Positions 18,394 to 28,662 of a DNA stretch of 64,000 nucleotides are shown one piece after another. The stretch lies in contig JAFLVO010000003.1 in NCBI GenBank assembly GCA_022508245.1, positions 62,001-126,000 on the forward strand, written 5' to 3'. The notes below the pieces were generated by a model. The model saw only the letters and a program-made list of their open reading frames with translations. It did not search any database and was not told the DNA's origin. The stretch is from Clostridiales bacterium. GTDB taxonomy: Bacteria > Bacillota > Clostridia > Christensenellales > Borkfalkiaceae. Each line of letters opens with the position of its first letter. The stretch's first letter is position 1. A program made the position numbers and the translations under genes.

Positions 18394-21300
18394 ATGGCTG
18401 ATATTGACGAACAATATGAATCGGGGCGGAAAATTTCCAAAGAGGAGTGCTGGCAAAGGCGGCTGATTGATTTATCCTTAAAAAACAATGCGCTTAATTT
18501 CCGTTTTTGGCGGGACTGTCTGCATATATATGCTGCCGATATTTCGGCGTTTTGCGCCTCGCTTGAAAGCTGCAACAAATACACCCTTTCAATAACTCCC
18601 TCGCCCGAATATGCCAAATTCGGGGATTTATCAGGCAAAAACTCGGCAGAGCTCATAAACCTGGAGATGAAGTCGGCAAAAATGCGCTGTTTTGTCCCTG
18701 CGGAGGGGCTTGAAGAGGTTGTCGCAACGCTTATAAGAAAGGCGCGCGCCGGTGAGGAAGAGGCGGGTGCAAACACCTTGTATCTTGCGCTGGGTTTTTT
18801 GAAGTGGCATACAAGCGACGATAAAGAGGACAAATACGCGCCCATAGTTTTATTGCCCGCAAGACTTCGCCGACAGAAAAATTTGGGCATAATTTTAGAG
18901 ACGGGCGAGGAGTATGAGGTAAACGCCACTTTAATAGAATTTTTAAAACGCGAATATGAAACAGACCTGCGCGGTACGGATTTCAAGGGGCTTTCCCCGC
19001 AAGAAATAATTTGCCGATTTCGCGCGAAAACGGCACATATTACGGGGTGTATTGTCTACGAGGACATATATCTTGCACAGTTTACCTTCGCTAAATACGC
19101 CATGTGGGCGGATATAAAAAACAATATAGGCACTTTCCGAAAGAACCCGCTTGTTGCAAGCCTTATTGACGGCAAAAGCAGGCTTCCGAGCAACAGTATC
19201 GGGGAGATTTCGGAGGACGGGAGCGACCCCTCGTCCATTCACACGCCCCTGCCCTGCGACAGTGCGCAGTTTTCGGCGATTGCCGAAAGCGCAATTGGAA
19301 CTACATTCGTTTTGCACGGTCCGCCCGGAACGGGCAAGAGTCAAACAATAACGAATATTATCGCAAACGCACTTGAAAGCGGCAACCGCGTACTATTCGT
19401 CGCTCAAAAGCAGGCGGCTCTGCAGGTCGTAAAAAAGAGACTCGAATATATAGGCCTGGGCGAGTTCTGTCTTGAGCTACACTCGGGCAAGACGGCGGAC
19501 AAAGGCGAAATAGTTCGCTCGATAGAAAATACGCTCTCTCTTTCTTCGGATTTCGATGAGAGCGCATATTATACCGCAGCCGATAAAATCAAGGGAATAA
19601 GGCGCACCCTTATTGAACCTGCGTATGCTCTTCACAAAACGAGGCGGCTGGGCGTTTCGGTCTGCGAGGGTATTGAAAATTATCTGAAAAACAGGAACGC
19701 ACCCGATGTTTTGAATATAGAGAGCTCCTTTTACGACGGGCTCACGCAAAAGAGGCTTGAAGAGTGCGAGAGCATGCTGATATCCGCGCAGGCGGCGGCA
19801 AAAGAGTGCGGAGGCGTGTACCGTTCGCCCTTTAAGGGGGTCAACCTTACTAAGTGCGACAAAAGAATCAGTTTTTCCGTTCTTTGCTCGTCAAACGCCG
19901 TCCTTACGGAGTTAAAGCACCTTAAAAACTGCCTGAATATTTTCCTTGAAGCGTTCAATCAGAAAGTTCAGCGCTTAAACTTTAAAAAGCTTGAAAATCT
20001 CATAGATATCTGCAAAACTCTGCAAGAGGGGAGTCTCTGCGAATTTTTTGACCTCGGCGAGGAGGGGCTCCACAATTTTTACAACGCGAGCTTGAACTAC
20101 GACAGGGAAATAGCGGCTTGGTTTAAGCGTTTCAAGTCCTTTCCCGACATTTCGAAATATTTGCCCGAAATACAGGACGAAATTAAAAAATGGGACGAAA
20201 ATTACCGCTCCTCGCGCACGTTACTTGCCGTTCTCAAAAAAATCAAACGCTGTGCAAGCTCGCCCCTGCAGGAGAGCGAGGAGTTGAAATGGATAAAATG
20301 CGCCTACGGGATAGAGACTGCGAAAGGAGAATTGCTCTCCGTCGGGCTGTCCTCGGCGTTTACGGGGTTTGGCGGGATAAATCAAAGAAAGCGCGCTGAA
20401 TTTATGCGTCCGCTGTATGAGTTTCATTTGCTGTGTTTTAAGACCTTTACGGATTACAACGCCGACTCCCTCAACAGCGTATGTGCAAATTACGGAGATG
20501 CGCTTTATCCCGTAATTACCGAGCTGATATCGGCGGCAGAGCGATTTACAGACTGTTTAAGAGAACATCTCGAAATTATTAAAGCCGAAAAAACTTCCGC
20601 GGACGAGGATTTGTTCGATTACTATACCAAAAAATGCAGTGCGCTGATAGAAAATATTGATATGCTTCCCGCCTGGTGTAAGTACAAGGCGACGGCGAGC
20701 AGATTGCGTAAAAGCGGACTGACGTTTATGACTGACGCAATAGAGGACGGAAAGATAGACGGCGAACAAATTTTGTCCTCGTTTAGAAAGAATATTTACC
20801 GCAACTTCGTTCAGACGAGTATTGCCGCGGACGAGTGCCTTTGCTCGTTCTCGGCGGGCGTGCTGGACGAAAATGCCTCGGCGTTTGCTAAGCGTTTAGA
20901 GGAATTTTACGATTTAACCCGCAAAAAAATACGAAAAAGTTTAATTTCAAGGCTGCCCTCAAATCAAGCGGAGGGGGAGATAGCGACTGAAATTGCGTGC
21001 TTTCAGCGAAAAATAAAGGGCAATTTGCGCAAATTCAAGCTGCGCGAGCTGTTCTATGAAATTCCCGCACTTTTAAAGGTTGTATCGCCCTGCGTTTTAA
21101 TGAGCCCCGAAACGGTGTCCAAATTTCTGCCCGCCGATACCGAGCTGTTTGATATGGTTATTTTTGACGAAGCCTCGCAAATTCCAACGTGCGAAGCCGT
21201 ACCGGCCCTCGCCCGGGCAAAAAATGCAATTATAGTCGGTGACCCCAAGCAGATGCCACCGACGGCGTTTTTTGCGGGTACAGTTCAGGACGGAGAATAT

Positions 21301-22920
21301 CCCGAAATCGAGGACCTGGAAAGCGTTTTGGACGACTGTATTGCGCTTGGGATTCCCGAAAAGCACCTCGTCTGGCACTACCGCTCCCAACACGAGAGCC
21401 TTATTGCGTTTTCCAATATCAATTATTATTCGGGCAAGCTTTGCACCTTCCCCTCGCCCGACGCGCTTGCGTCAAGGGTGGGCTTTAGATATATTGAACA
21501 GGGCGTGTACGAGAGGGGGCTTTCCAAGTGCAACAGGGCGGAGGCGGAGGCGCTTGTTAGGGAAGTTATAGGGCGGCTTAAGGACGAAAAGCTTTGTCAA
21601 AACAGCATAGGGATTGTCACTTTCAGCACTCCGCAGCAGCTTTTAATTGAAAAAATGCTGACAAAAGCTATTATTGCAAACAAGCTTGAAGAGGCGGCGT
21701 ACGAGCGCGAAGAGCCCGTATTTGTAAAAAATCTTGAAAACGTTCAGGGCGACGAGAGGGATATAATTCTCTTTTCGGTGTGCTACGGACCCGATAAAGG
21801 GGGCAAGGTTTCGCTCAATTTCGGACCATTAAACCAAATCGGCGGTTGGCGCAGACTCAATGTTGCCCTGTCACGCGCAAGGCAAGAGATGGTTGTGTTC
21901 TCGTCGATGAGATATTCGGCAATAGACCTTTCGCGCACGACCTCGCGCGGGGTTGCAGGACTTAAAGCCTTTTTGGAATTTGCCGAAAAGGGCACGGCGT
22001 GCCTGCCCGCTTTCAGTAGCGAAATTGCGTGCGGCAGCCAAAGCATAAATAAATTTATTTCGGACGAGCTCAAATCTTGCGGCTATGAGTGCCGTTTGAA
22101 CGTAGGCGTTTCGGACTTTAAGATAGACGTTGCGGTTTCAGACCCGCAAAACAAGGACAATTTCGTGCTTGCAATTTTGACGGACGGAACAAACAAGTTT
22201 TCCGTTAAAGACCGCACTGTTATGCAGGTTCAAGCCTTAAAGAGTGGCGGCTGGAACGTGTATAAGCTGTATACAATTAACTTTTTCAACAACCCCAAGC
22301 GTGAAATCAAAAAGATAAAGGAGCTTTTGGATAAGCTCACGCATAGGGAAGAGACTTTGAATTTTAAAAAGCCCTACCGCACGGCAAGGCTTAAAAGAAA
22401 GGCGCAAAACCCCGCATATATTCTTTCGGGGGAGCACGACGGGGAGATTATGCGCGTCATAAGGCGGGTTGTGGAGGCGGAGGAGCCCATCTCTACGCAG
22501 TTTTTAATTAAGCGCACTCTCACCGTTTACGGCATAGCAAATTGCGGAAAAAGGCTTGAAAGAAAGCTGAAAAAGCTCATTGACGGTTGTAACTTTTTAA
22601 GCTGTGAAATGATAGGCAATACCTATCTATACCGCACCGAAAGGCACTTTAAGTTCGATAAATTCAGGGTGGAGGAGAACACCTCTCTGCGTTCCGCCGA
22701 CACCGACTATACGCCGTTTGATATAATTTCGCTCGTAAAAGGTATGCTCGCAAACAAGGTAAGTATGTACGCGGACGAGCTCGCCCCCGCCCTTTTAAAG
22801 GAACTAAAAGCGCCCAAAGCAAGCGGGAAGCTTATAAAGCTTATAAATTCGTGCACCGACGAGGGGGTAAAAAGGGGGCTATTTATCAGAAGCGTTTCGG
22901 ACAAAATTTCCCTTGCTTAA
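18394..22920 (+). CDS. DUF4011-type giant SF1 helicase with C-terminal nuclease-like and DUF3320-like regions
   Basis: 'CWQRRLIDLSLKNNALNFR' (DUF4011-like), 'LHGPPGTGKSQTITNIIANAL' (Walker A), 'VIFDEASQIPTCEAVPALARAKNAIIVGDPKQMPPTAFF', 'INVALSRAR'-like 'RRLNVALSRARQEMVVF', then 'INKFISDELKSCGYECRLNVGVSDFKIDVAVSDP'. Confidence 0.8.
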   Translation: MADIDEQYESGRKISKEECWQRRLIDLSLKNNALNFRFWRDCLHIYAADISAFCASLESCNKYTLSITPSPEYAKFGDLSGKNSAELINLEMKSAKMRCFVPAEGLEEVVATLIRKARAGEEEAGANTLYLALGFLKWHTSDDKEDKYAPIVLLPARLRRQKNLGIILETGEEYEVNATLIEFLKREYETDLRGTDFKGLSPQEIICRFRAKTAHITGCIVYEDIYLAQFTFAKYAMWADIKNNIGTFRKNPLVASLIDGKSRLPSNSIGEISEDGSDPSSIHTPLPCDSAQFSAIAESAIGTTFVLHGPPGTGKSQTITNIIANALESGNRVLFVAQKQAALQVVKKRLEYIGLGEFCLELHSGKTADKGEIVRSIENTLSLSSDFDESAYYTAADKIKGIRRTLIEPAYALHKTRRLGVSVCEGIENYLKNRNAPDVLNIESSFYDGLTQKRLEECESMLISAQAAAKECGGVYRSPFKGVNLTKCDKRISFSVLCSSNAVLTELKHLKNCLNIFLEAFNQKVQRLNFKKLENLIDICKTLQEGSLCEFFDLGEEGLHNFYNASLNYDREIAAWFKRFKSFPDISKYLPEIQDEIKKWDENYRSSRTLLAVLKKIKRCASSPLQESEELKWIKCAYGIETAKGELLSVGLSSAFTGFGGINQRKRAEFMRPLYEFHLLCFKTFTDYNADSLNSVCANYGDALYPVITELISAAERFTDCLREHLEIIKAEKTSADEDLFDYYTKKCSALIENIDMLPAWCKYKATASRLRKSGLTFMTDAIEDGKIDGEQILSSFRKNIYRNFVQTSIAADECLCSFSAGVLDENASAFAKRLEEFYDLTRKKIRKSLISRLPSNQAEGEIATEIACFQRKIKGNLRKFKLRELFYEIPALLKVVSPCVLMSPETVSKFLPADTELFDMVIFDEASQIPTCEAVPALARAKNAIIVGDPKQMPPTAFFAGTVQDGEYPEIEDLESVLDDCIALGIPEKHLVWHYRSQHESLIAFSNINYYSGKLCTFPSPDALASRVGFRYIEQGVYERGLSKCNRAEAEALVREVIGRLKDEKLCQNSIGIVTFSTPQQLLIEKMLTKAIIANKLEEAAYEREEPVFVKNLENVQGDERDIILFSVCYGPDKGGKVSLNFGPLNQIGGWRRLNVALSRARQEMVVFSSMRYSAIDLSRTTSRGVAGLKAFLEFAEKGTACLPAFSSEIACGSQSINKFISDELKSCGYECRLNVGVSDFKIDVAVSDPQNKDNFVLAILTDGTNKFSVKDRTVMQVQALKSGGWNVYKLYTINFFNNPKREIKKIKELLDKLTHREETLNFKKPYRTARLKRKAQNPAYILSGEHDGEIMRVIRRVVEAEEPISTQFLIKRTLTVYGIANCGKRLERKLKKLIDGCNFLSCEMIGNTYLYRTERHFKFDKFRVEENTSLRSADTDYTPFDIISLVKGMLANKVSMYADELAPALLKELKAPKASGKLIKLINSCTDEGVKRGLFIRSVSDKISLA

Positions 22921-22935
22921 ATAAGCAAAAAAACC

Positions 22936-22974
22936 ATATGCGCCCCAATGGACTTTTACAATTGGGGCGCATAT
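22936..22974. terminator. Bidirectional terminator between convergent genes
   Basis: atatgcgccccaat ... attggggcgcatat, 14-bp perfect stem. Confidence 0.7.
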
Positions 22975-22995
22975 ATGCCGTAGTTATTGAGGTTT

Positions 22996-23745
22996 TTACA
23001 AGTTTTTTAATATGTCCGTCATATCGTATTTGCCGGCGGGTTTGCCGACTATCCATTTCGCCGCTTTAACAGCGCCTGCGGCAAAGACCTTTTTGGACCT
23101 CGCCGAGTGTGAGATGGTTATAATTTCGTCCCCGCCCGCAAACATTACCTCGTGTTCGCCCACTATCGTTCCTCCGCGCACAGCGTGAATACCTATCTCT
23201 TTTCCGCGCTTGCCCACTATGCCGTCGCGCCCTTTAAGGTACTCCTTTTTATCCCCGAAAGCCGAGTTTGCGCCCTCTGCAAGCATTAAAGCCGTGCCCG
23301 AGGGTGCGTCCGCTTTCCTGCTGTGGTGCTTTTCGATTATCTCGATATCGAAATTCTCTCCGAGCGCTTCGGCGGTCATTTTTACAAGATTTACAAGCAA
23401 ATTTACCCCGAGCGAGAAATTTGCCGTCTTGAATACGGGAATTTTCTTTGCGCACTCGTCAATATAATCAAGCTGTTCGCTCGAATACCCCGTCGTAGCC
23501 AGAACTACTGGGATGTTGTGTTCTGTCGCCCACTCCATTTCGCTCTTTAAAGCGGCGGGGGAGGAGAAGTCTATAATTACGTCGGCTCTTTCTTTAATCT
23601 CTTCAAAGCTCTTATACACGGGAACGCCAAATTTGCTGTTTTGACATATATCCACACCGCAGATTACTTCCGCTCCGTCCGTTGACAGGAGTTCCAAAAG
23701 ATTTTGTCCCATTTTGCCGCATATGCCGCATATTATAATTTTCAT
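22996..23745 (-). CDS. dapB: 4-hydroxy-tetrahydrodipicolinate reductase
   Basis: 'IIICGICGKMGQNLLELL', 'EIIEKHHSRKADAPSGTALMLAE'. Confidence 0.95.
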   Translation of the reverse strand: MKIIICGICGKMGQNLLELLSTDGAEVICGVDICQNSKFGVPVYKSFEEIKERADVIIDFSSPAALKSEMEWATEHNIPVVLATTGYSSEQLDYIDECAKKIPVFKTANFSLGVNLLVNLVKMTAEALGENFDIEIIEKHHSRKADAPSGTALMLAEGANSAFGDKKEYLKGRDGIVGKRGKEIGIHAVRGGTIVGEHEVMFAGGDEIITISHSARSKKVFAAGAVKAAKWIVGKPAGKYDMTDILKNL

Positions 23746-24629
23746 ATGGTTTTCAACCCTGCATTTTTCATTGCGTTCAGCAAAATTGCCTTATTTTTAT
23801 CTTCGAGTCCGGTCAAAGGGGAGCGGGGAGTGCCAACGTCAAAACCCATATAATTGCAGGCCGCTTTTACGGGAATAGGGTTTACTTCCGAAAAGCAAGC
23901 GTAAGTTAATGGAAGTAATTTGTCCTCAACTTCATTAGCCTCTTTTAGATTATTTTCTTTTACAAGGGTATAAACTTTTTTTACGAGCTCGGGTGCGATA
24001 TTGGAAACGACAGAAACAACTCCCGTGCCGCCCACTGCAAGTATGGGAAGGTTTAAAGCGTCCTCGCCCGAATACAGGTCGCATTTTCCGCGAATTCTGC
24101 GCATAGTTTCGCAGACCTGCGCCATATTTCCGCTCGCCTCTTTAATTCCCGCCATGTTTGGAATATGCGCAAGCCTTTCAGCAGTTTCGGGCAGAATATT
24201 TACCCCCGTGCGCGCTGGCACATTGTATGCAATTACGGGAATACTTACGGCATCGCAGATTTCTTTATAATATCCTAAAAGCCCTTCCTGCGTGCACTTG
24301 TTGTAGTATGGGGTAACTGCAAGAACTCCGTCCGCGCCCAAGCTTTGAGCTGTCTTGGAGGCGGCTATCGCCTTTTTGGTGTCGTTACTGCCCGTGCCGA
24401 CAATAATTTTTACCCGCCCGTTCGCCTTCTTTACCGAATATTTTATGACTTCGGTTTTTTCGTACCCGGTCATGGTCGAGGGCTCGCCCGTAGTGCCCAA
24501 AATTACGAGCGCGTCTACCCCGCCCGCAATCTGAAATTCAATCAGCCTGCCTAGCTCGTCTAAATTTACTCCGTTATCCGAAAACGGCGTTATCATAGCC
24601 GTTGCAATTCCGTTTAGGAACCCTGTCAT
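23742..24629 (-). CDS. dapA: 4-hydroxy-tetrahydrodipicolinate synthase
   Basis: 'GIATAMITPFSDNGVNLDEL', 'ILGTTGEPSTMT', 'YNVPARTGVNI', 'GIKEASGN'. Confidence 0.95.
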   Translation of the reverse strand: MTGFLNGIATAMITPFSDNGVNLDELGRLIEFQIAGGVDALVILGTTGEPSTMTGYEKTEVIKYSVKKANGRVKIIVGTGSNDTKKAIAASKTAQSLGADGVLAVTPYYNKCTQEGLLGYYKEICDAVSIPVIAYNVPARTGVNILPETAERLAHIPNMAGIKEASGNMAQVCETMRRIRGKCDLYSGEDALNLPILAVGGTGVVSVVSNIAPELVKKVYTLVKENNLKEANEVEDKLLPLTYACFSEVNPIPVKAACNYMGFDVGTPRSPLTGLEDKNKAILLNAMKNAGLKTI

Positions 24630-24630
24630 A

Positions 24631-25719
24631 TTAAACCTCTTTTTTGGTTATATAGTTTTTGGCAACTAACAGTTCGGCAAGAAGTACTGCGCCGCCCGCC
24701 GCTCCGCGTAGGGTGTTGTGCGACAGACCTATAAATTTCCAGTCGAATACGCTGTCTTCACGAAGTCTGCCCGCACTGACAGCCATGCCATGCTCCAAAT
24801 TGCGGTCAAGTCGGGGCTGGGGTCTGTCGTCCTCGTCGAAATAGTGTATAAATTGCCCGGGTGCGGAATGCAGCTTAAGCTTTTGAGGCTCGCCAGAGTA
24901 CTCTTTCCAGGCTTTTATAATCTGCCCTTTCGTGGGCTTATTTTCAAAGCTCACAAAGCAAGCCGCCGTGTGCCCGTCGGAGACGGGAACTCTGAGGCAC
25001 TGTGCCGAAATCGTGGGGGATGTAGCGGGAATTATCTCGCCGCCATGCACAGCTCCCCATATTTTAAGGGGTTCCTGCTGACTCTTTTCCTCCTCGCCGC
25101 CGATATACGGAATTATATTGTCGGAAATTTCGGGCATTGTTTCAAATGTTCTGCCCGCGCCGGATATCGCCTGATAGGTGCATACGGCAACCTCTTTAAT
25201 GCCGAACTTACGCAAGGGATGTAAAAGCGGCACGTAGGATTGCAGGGAGCAGTTGCTCTTGACCGCAATAAAACCCCGCTTTGTTTCCAGTCGCTTGCGC
25301 TGAAAGTTTATAACTTCGAGATGTTCGGCGTTTACTTCGGGAATAATCATGGGTACGTCGGGCGTAAACCTGTGCGCCGAATTGTTGGAAACGACTGGAC
25401 ACTCCGATTTTGCGTATGCATATTCAAGTTCTTTTAGCTTATCCTTCGGCATATTTACCGCACAGAACACAAAATCGCACATCGAGGCAATTTTTTGCCT
25501 GTCTGCATCTGTGTCAAGAACGGGTATATCGGCAAATTTTTCGGGTACAGGCTCGGAAAAATTCCATTTTTTTACGGCTTCTTTATAACTCTTTCCCGCC
25601 GAAGAGGGCGACGCCGCAAGACATACGACGTTGAAAAGGGGATGATCCTTTAAAAGGAGCAGAAATCTCTGCCCCACCATACCTGTTGCGCCTATGACGC
25701 CTACGTCAAGCTTTACCAT
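24631..25719 (-). CDS. asd: Aspartate-semialdehyde dehydrogenase, archaeal/fungal-type
   Basis: 'VGVIGATGMVGQRFLLLLKDHPLFNVVCLAASPSSAGKSYKEA', 'SNCSLQSYVPLLHPL', 'QAISGAGRTF'. Heads an asd-dapA-dapB operon. Confidence 0.9.
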   Translation of the reverse strand: MVKLDVGVIGATGMVGQRFLLLLKDHPLFNVVCLAASPSSAGKSYKEAVKKWNFSEPVPEKFADIPVLDTDADRQKIASMCDFVFCAVNMPKDKLKELEYAYAKSECPVVSNNSAHRFTPDVPMIIPEVNAEHLEVINFQRKRLETKRGFIAVKSNCSLQSYVPLLHPLRKFGIKEVAVCTYQAISGAGRTFETMPEISDNIIPYIGGEEEKSQQEPLKIWGAVHGGEIIPATSPTISAQCLRVPVSDGHTAACFVSFENKPTKGQIIKAWKEYSGEPQKLKLHSAPGQFIHYFDEDDRPQPRLDRNLEHGMAVSAGRLREDSVFDWKFIGLSHNTLRGAAGGAVLLAELLVAKNYITKKEV

Positions 25720-25810
25720 AATTTCATCTCCGAATTATTAAGATAATTTAAAGAAATAGATATTTATAACCAAAATTTAAATATTTGAGAAATTAACAGC
25801 ATAAAAGTGT

Positions 25811-25839
25811 TTGACAAGTATTGCGGTTTTTTGTAAAAT
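25811..25839 (+). promoter_or_regulatory. Promoter TTGACA-17-TAAAAT
   Basis: TTGACA 25811-25816, TAAAAT 25834-25839, about 75 nt upstream of the surface protein ATG. Confidence 0.65.
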
Positions 25840-25912
25840 AGTTCAGTACAACTATCACTGTGTAGGTTGTAAATATATACTTGGCGCATTTAGGCGCAAT
25901 CGAGAGCAGACT

Positions 25913-28621
25913 ATGGCTTACAAAAAAGTTAAATCTCTATTATTGATAATTCTTTCCTGCCTTATGGCGGTGTGTATCTTTACGGCGCTGCTGCCTATAA
26001 AGACCGCATCGGCGGACAGGTCGGTAACTATTAACGGTTCGAGTATATTCTATACCTCGGGCGAGTATGCTGCCGTCTGGGCACACGAAGAGGAGTATGA
26101 CGAGGAGAGCGAAAACCCCGAATATTATACGATGTTCGTTCTGTGGGACAGCACCAGCTCGGTAAACTACAGAAAGCACCTCGCGTACAGCTGGATAGAA
26201 AACAGTGCCGACGAAAGCTGGGATAAGGCAACCGACGATACTACCGACGACGGCGACGAGGAAAATCCTACGCCAACCGCTAAAATAGCCGAGCTCACTC
26301 CCAAGGCGGGTTGGTTTAATATGGAGATAGGCTTTGAGAGCTATAACTTCAAAAAGTTTATTATAACTTTTGAAAGCCAGCAATACGTTCAGACCAAGGA
26401 CGGCAAGACCACCAACTACGTAATTTTCTATCCCAACGAGGATAAGACGGGCGTACAGGTAGTTATAAGCGGCAACGTTGAAGACACTCCCGCAGGAGAC
26501 GAGGCGGTACTCGACGGACACATCACTATCAAGTTTACCGGGGCTATTCATGGCGGATACACGGTTCTTGTTTCGGATAAAAACGAACATACCGCAACCG
26601 GCGAATTTGAAAATATCGGCTACACCTATTCGAGATATTCTTCATCTACTACAACGCCTGTAACACCACTCTCCTTCAAAGCCGAATTCGAAGAAAAGGA
26701 CGAGGATGGAGAGACGGAGGACGGCGAGACCTACGACAACGACAGAGCGCGTATGGTTTTGTATCGCCTCAACGGCCAGAGCTTCAGAATAGGCACTTAC
26801 AAAAAGACGGAAATCTTTGACGACGACGGTGAGCTTAAGCTCGGCAAAGACTCGGACGGCAACAACATAAAATTCGAAGATGTCTACAAAAAATACTATG
26901 TGTTAGAAGGCAGGGAGTACGTAAGAAACAACGACCCCGAACCTAAAAAGGATGTAACTTACTACACTTACAACCACGGCACAACGGAGGAAGACGGACA
27001 CCGCAGAGGCGGCACCGTAAACGACAACGCGCCTCCCGTAATCTGCTTTAGCACAGGCGTTTCCCACGTAGGAGTGGGCAAAGAGCTTCCTTTCGATTAT
27101 CAGCTTATCGACGTCCTGGCGTCCTCGCCCAGTGCCGACACATATTATTATATGCTTACGGACGCGCAAGTGAACGATTCCGACTTCAAGCCCGACAACT
27201 GTGCGGATAAAAATCTTTTCCGCTTAGTTACGGACAGCGACAACCAGTATATGGAGCCGCACAAGAATCACTACACCCCCAAGGACAGCGAAATAGGCGT
27301 ATACGACGATGAAAACTTCAAAGTCGTTGCGGCAGTAAAGGTGTATCTCAAGCTCTACGATACGAGAACGGAAAGCATCAATCAGACGACCTACGTTCTT
27401 TTGGATTGGTTCATTAAGGATAACAACCTTGTCAAGATTGAAAACCTCGAAGGCAGGGACAACAAATTTATTGCAGTAGCTAACGACAAGTTAGGCGTCG
27501 CATATGCCTATACTAAAAACGGCGAAAGCAACACCGAAGATCAGGATTGGAAGGATATCGTAGCCGCTTATCAGAAACTCGTTGACGAGGCGGCAAAGGA
27601 CCTTAAAGCGGGTAGCAAGAACTACTTCTATCTCCCTGCGCTTGACAATATCGAGTACGGCGACGGCAAGACGGGAAGCCTTTTGGCCGACAATATAACC
27701 TCGTACACCGATTTGAGCTTCAACGTTTACTATAACAACGGCTCCAACGGCAACACCACAACCCAGAAGAGCAACTCGCTCTCAATTAACCTTAATAAGG
27801 CGGGCAAATATATCTTCACGATATACGCAACCGATAAGAACAGCAACCCCATGTATTATTATAAGAAAGAGGGCGATGAGAACGAGAAAAAGACCTTCAC
27901 CGCTTCGAATATATGGAGTATGCGCGAGAGCAAGAAAAACACCGAATACGAGAACACGAAGGACTATCTGCCTTGGTTCAAGTTTAACGTAGAAGCATCC
28001 GAGATTGTGATTGAGGATCCCGGCGAGCGCGAGGCAGCATTCGTTGGAACCAAATATACGTCGATATCCTTTGACATAAACGCCGTTTCCTATGAACGCA
28101 AGTACGAGCTGTACCGCTTCGACAATGACATTTACTTCAACGACTATACCGAAGACGGCGGCAAGGGCAACGCTTTGACGTACGACAAGTTTATGGAGAA
28201 GAAGGCGGACTTACTCGAAAATCATCCCGAGTGGTTTACGGAGATTCCCGCGGCAAATTCTCTTACGTCGGGCTCCGACGAATACGACGAGTTCTATAAA
28301 TACGGTTGGAATAGCTCTTCACCGGAGTTCGTACCGCAGGATGCAAACACTTTCTACGTTGTAAAGCTTACTGTTACGAGCACGGTGGACAACCTTGAGC
28401 CCAAGATGGCGTATATGGGAATAAGCGCTTCTGCAAAGATTGGCTCGCTCAAAGGCGAGGACACTTGGCTGCAGGACAACTTGACCTCAATTATCTTGCT
28501 TTCAATCGCAGGCGCATCGCTTATCGGCATAATACTTCTTCTCGTCATCAAACCCAAGGATAAGGGTGACATCGACGAACAGTTCGAAGTTGAAAAACCC
28601 AAAAGTAAGAGCAAAAAATAA
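25913..28621 (+). CDS. Secreted, C-terminally membrane-anchored acidic surface protein of unknown family
   Basis: Start revised to the ATG at 25913: MAYKKVKSLLLIILSCLMAVCIFTALLPIKTASA signal peptide. C-terminal TM 'SIILLSIAGASLIGIILLLVI' then a charged KSKSKK tail. Confidence 0.75.
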   Translation: MAYKKVKSLLLIILSCLMAVCIFTALLPIKTASADRSVTINGSSIFYTSGEYAAVWAHEEEYDEESENPEYYTMFVLWDSTSSVNYRKHLAYSWIENSADESWDKATDDTTDDGDEENPTPTAKIAELTPKAGWFNMEIGFESYNFKKFIITFESQQYVQTKDGKTTNYVIFYPNEDKTGVQVVISGNVEDTPAGDEAVLDGHITIKFTGAIHGGYTVLVSDKNEHTATGEFENIGYTYSRYSSSTTTPVTPLSFKAEFEEKDEDGETEDGETYDNDRARMVLYRLNGQSFRIGTYKKTEIFDDDGELKLGKDSDGNNIKFEDVYKKYYVLEGREYVRNNDPEPKKDVTYYTYNHGTTEEDGHRRGGTVNDNAPPVICFSTGVSHVGVGKELPFDYQLIDVLASSPSADTYYYMLTDAQVNDSDFKPDNCADKNLFRLVTDSDNQYMEPHKNHYTPKDSEIGVYDDENFKVVAAVKVYLKLYDTRTESINQTTYVLLDWFIKDNNLVKIENLEGRDNKFIAVANDKLGVAYAYTKNGESNTEDQDWKDIVAAYQKLVDEAAKDLKAGSKNYFYLPALDNIEYGDGKTGSLLADNITSYTDLSFNVYYNNGSNGNTTTQKSNSLSINLNKAGKYIFTIYATDKNSNPMYYYKKEGDENEKKTFTASNIWSMRESKKNTEYENTKDYLPWFKFNVEASEIVIEDPGEREAAFVGTKYTSISFDINAVSYERKYELYRFDNDIYFNDYTEDGGKGNALTYDKFMEKKADLLENHPEWFTEIPAANSLTSGSDEYDEFYKYGWNSSSPEFVPQDANTFYVVKLTVTSTVDNLEPKMAYMGISASAKIGSLKGEDTWLQDNLTSIILLSIAGASLIGIILLLVIKPKDKGDIDEQFEVEKPKSKSKK

Positions 28622-28635
28622 ATAGTAGCATTTAA

Positions 28636-28662
28636 AGGCGGGGCTTGTCCCCGCTTTTTTTA
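28636..28662 (+). terminator. Rho-independent terminator
   Basis: gcgggg-cttgt-ccccgc followed by ttttttt. Confidence 0.8.
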
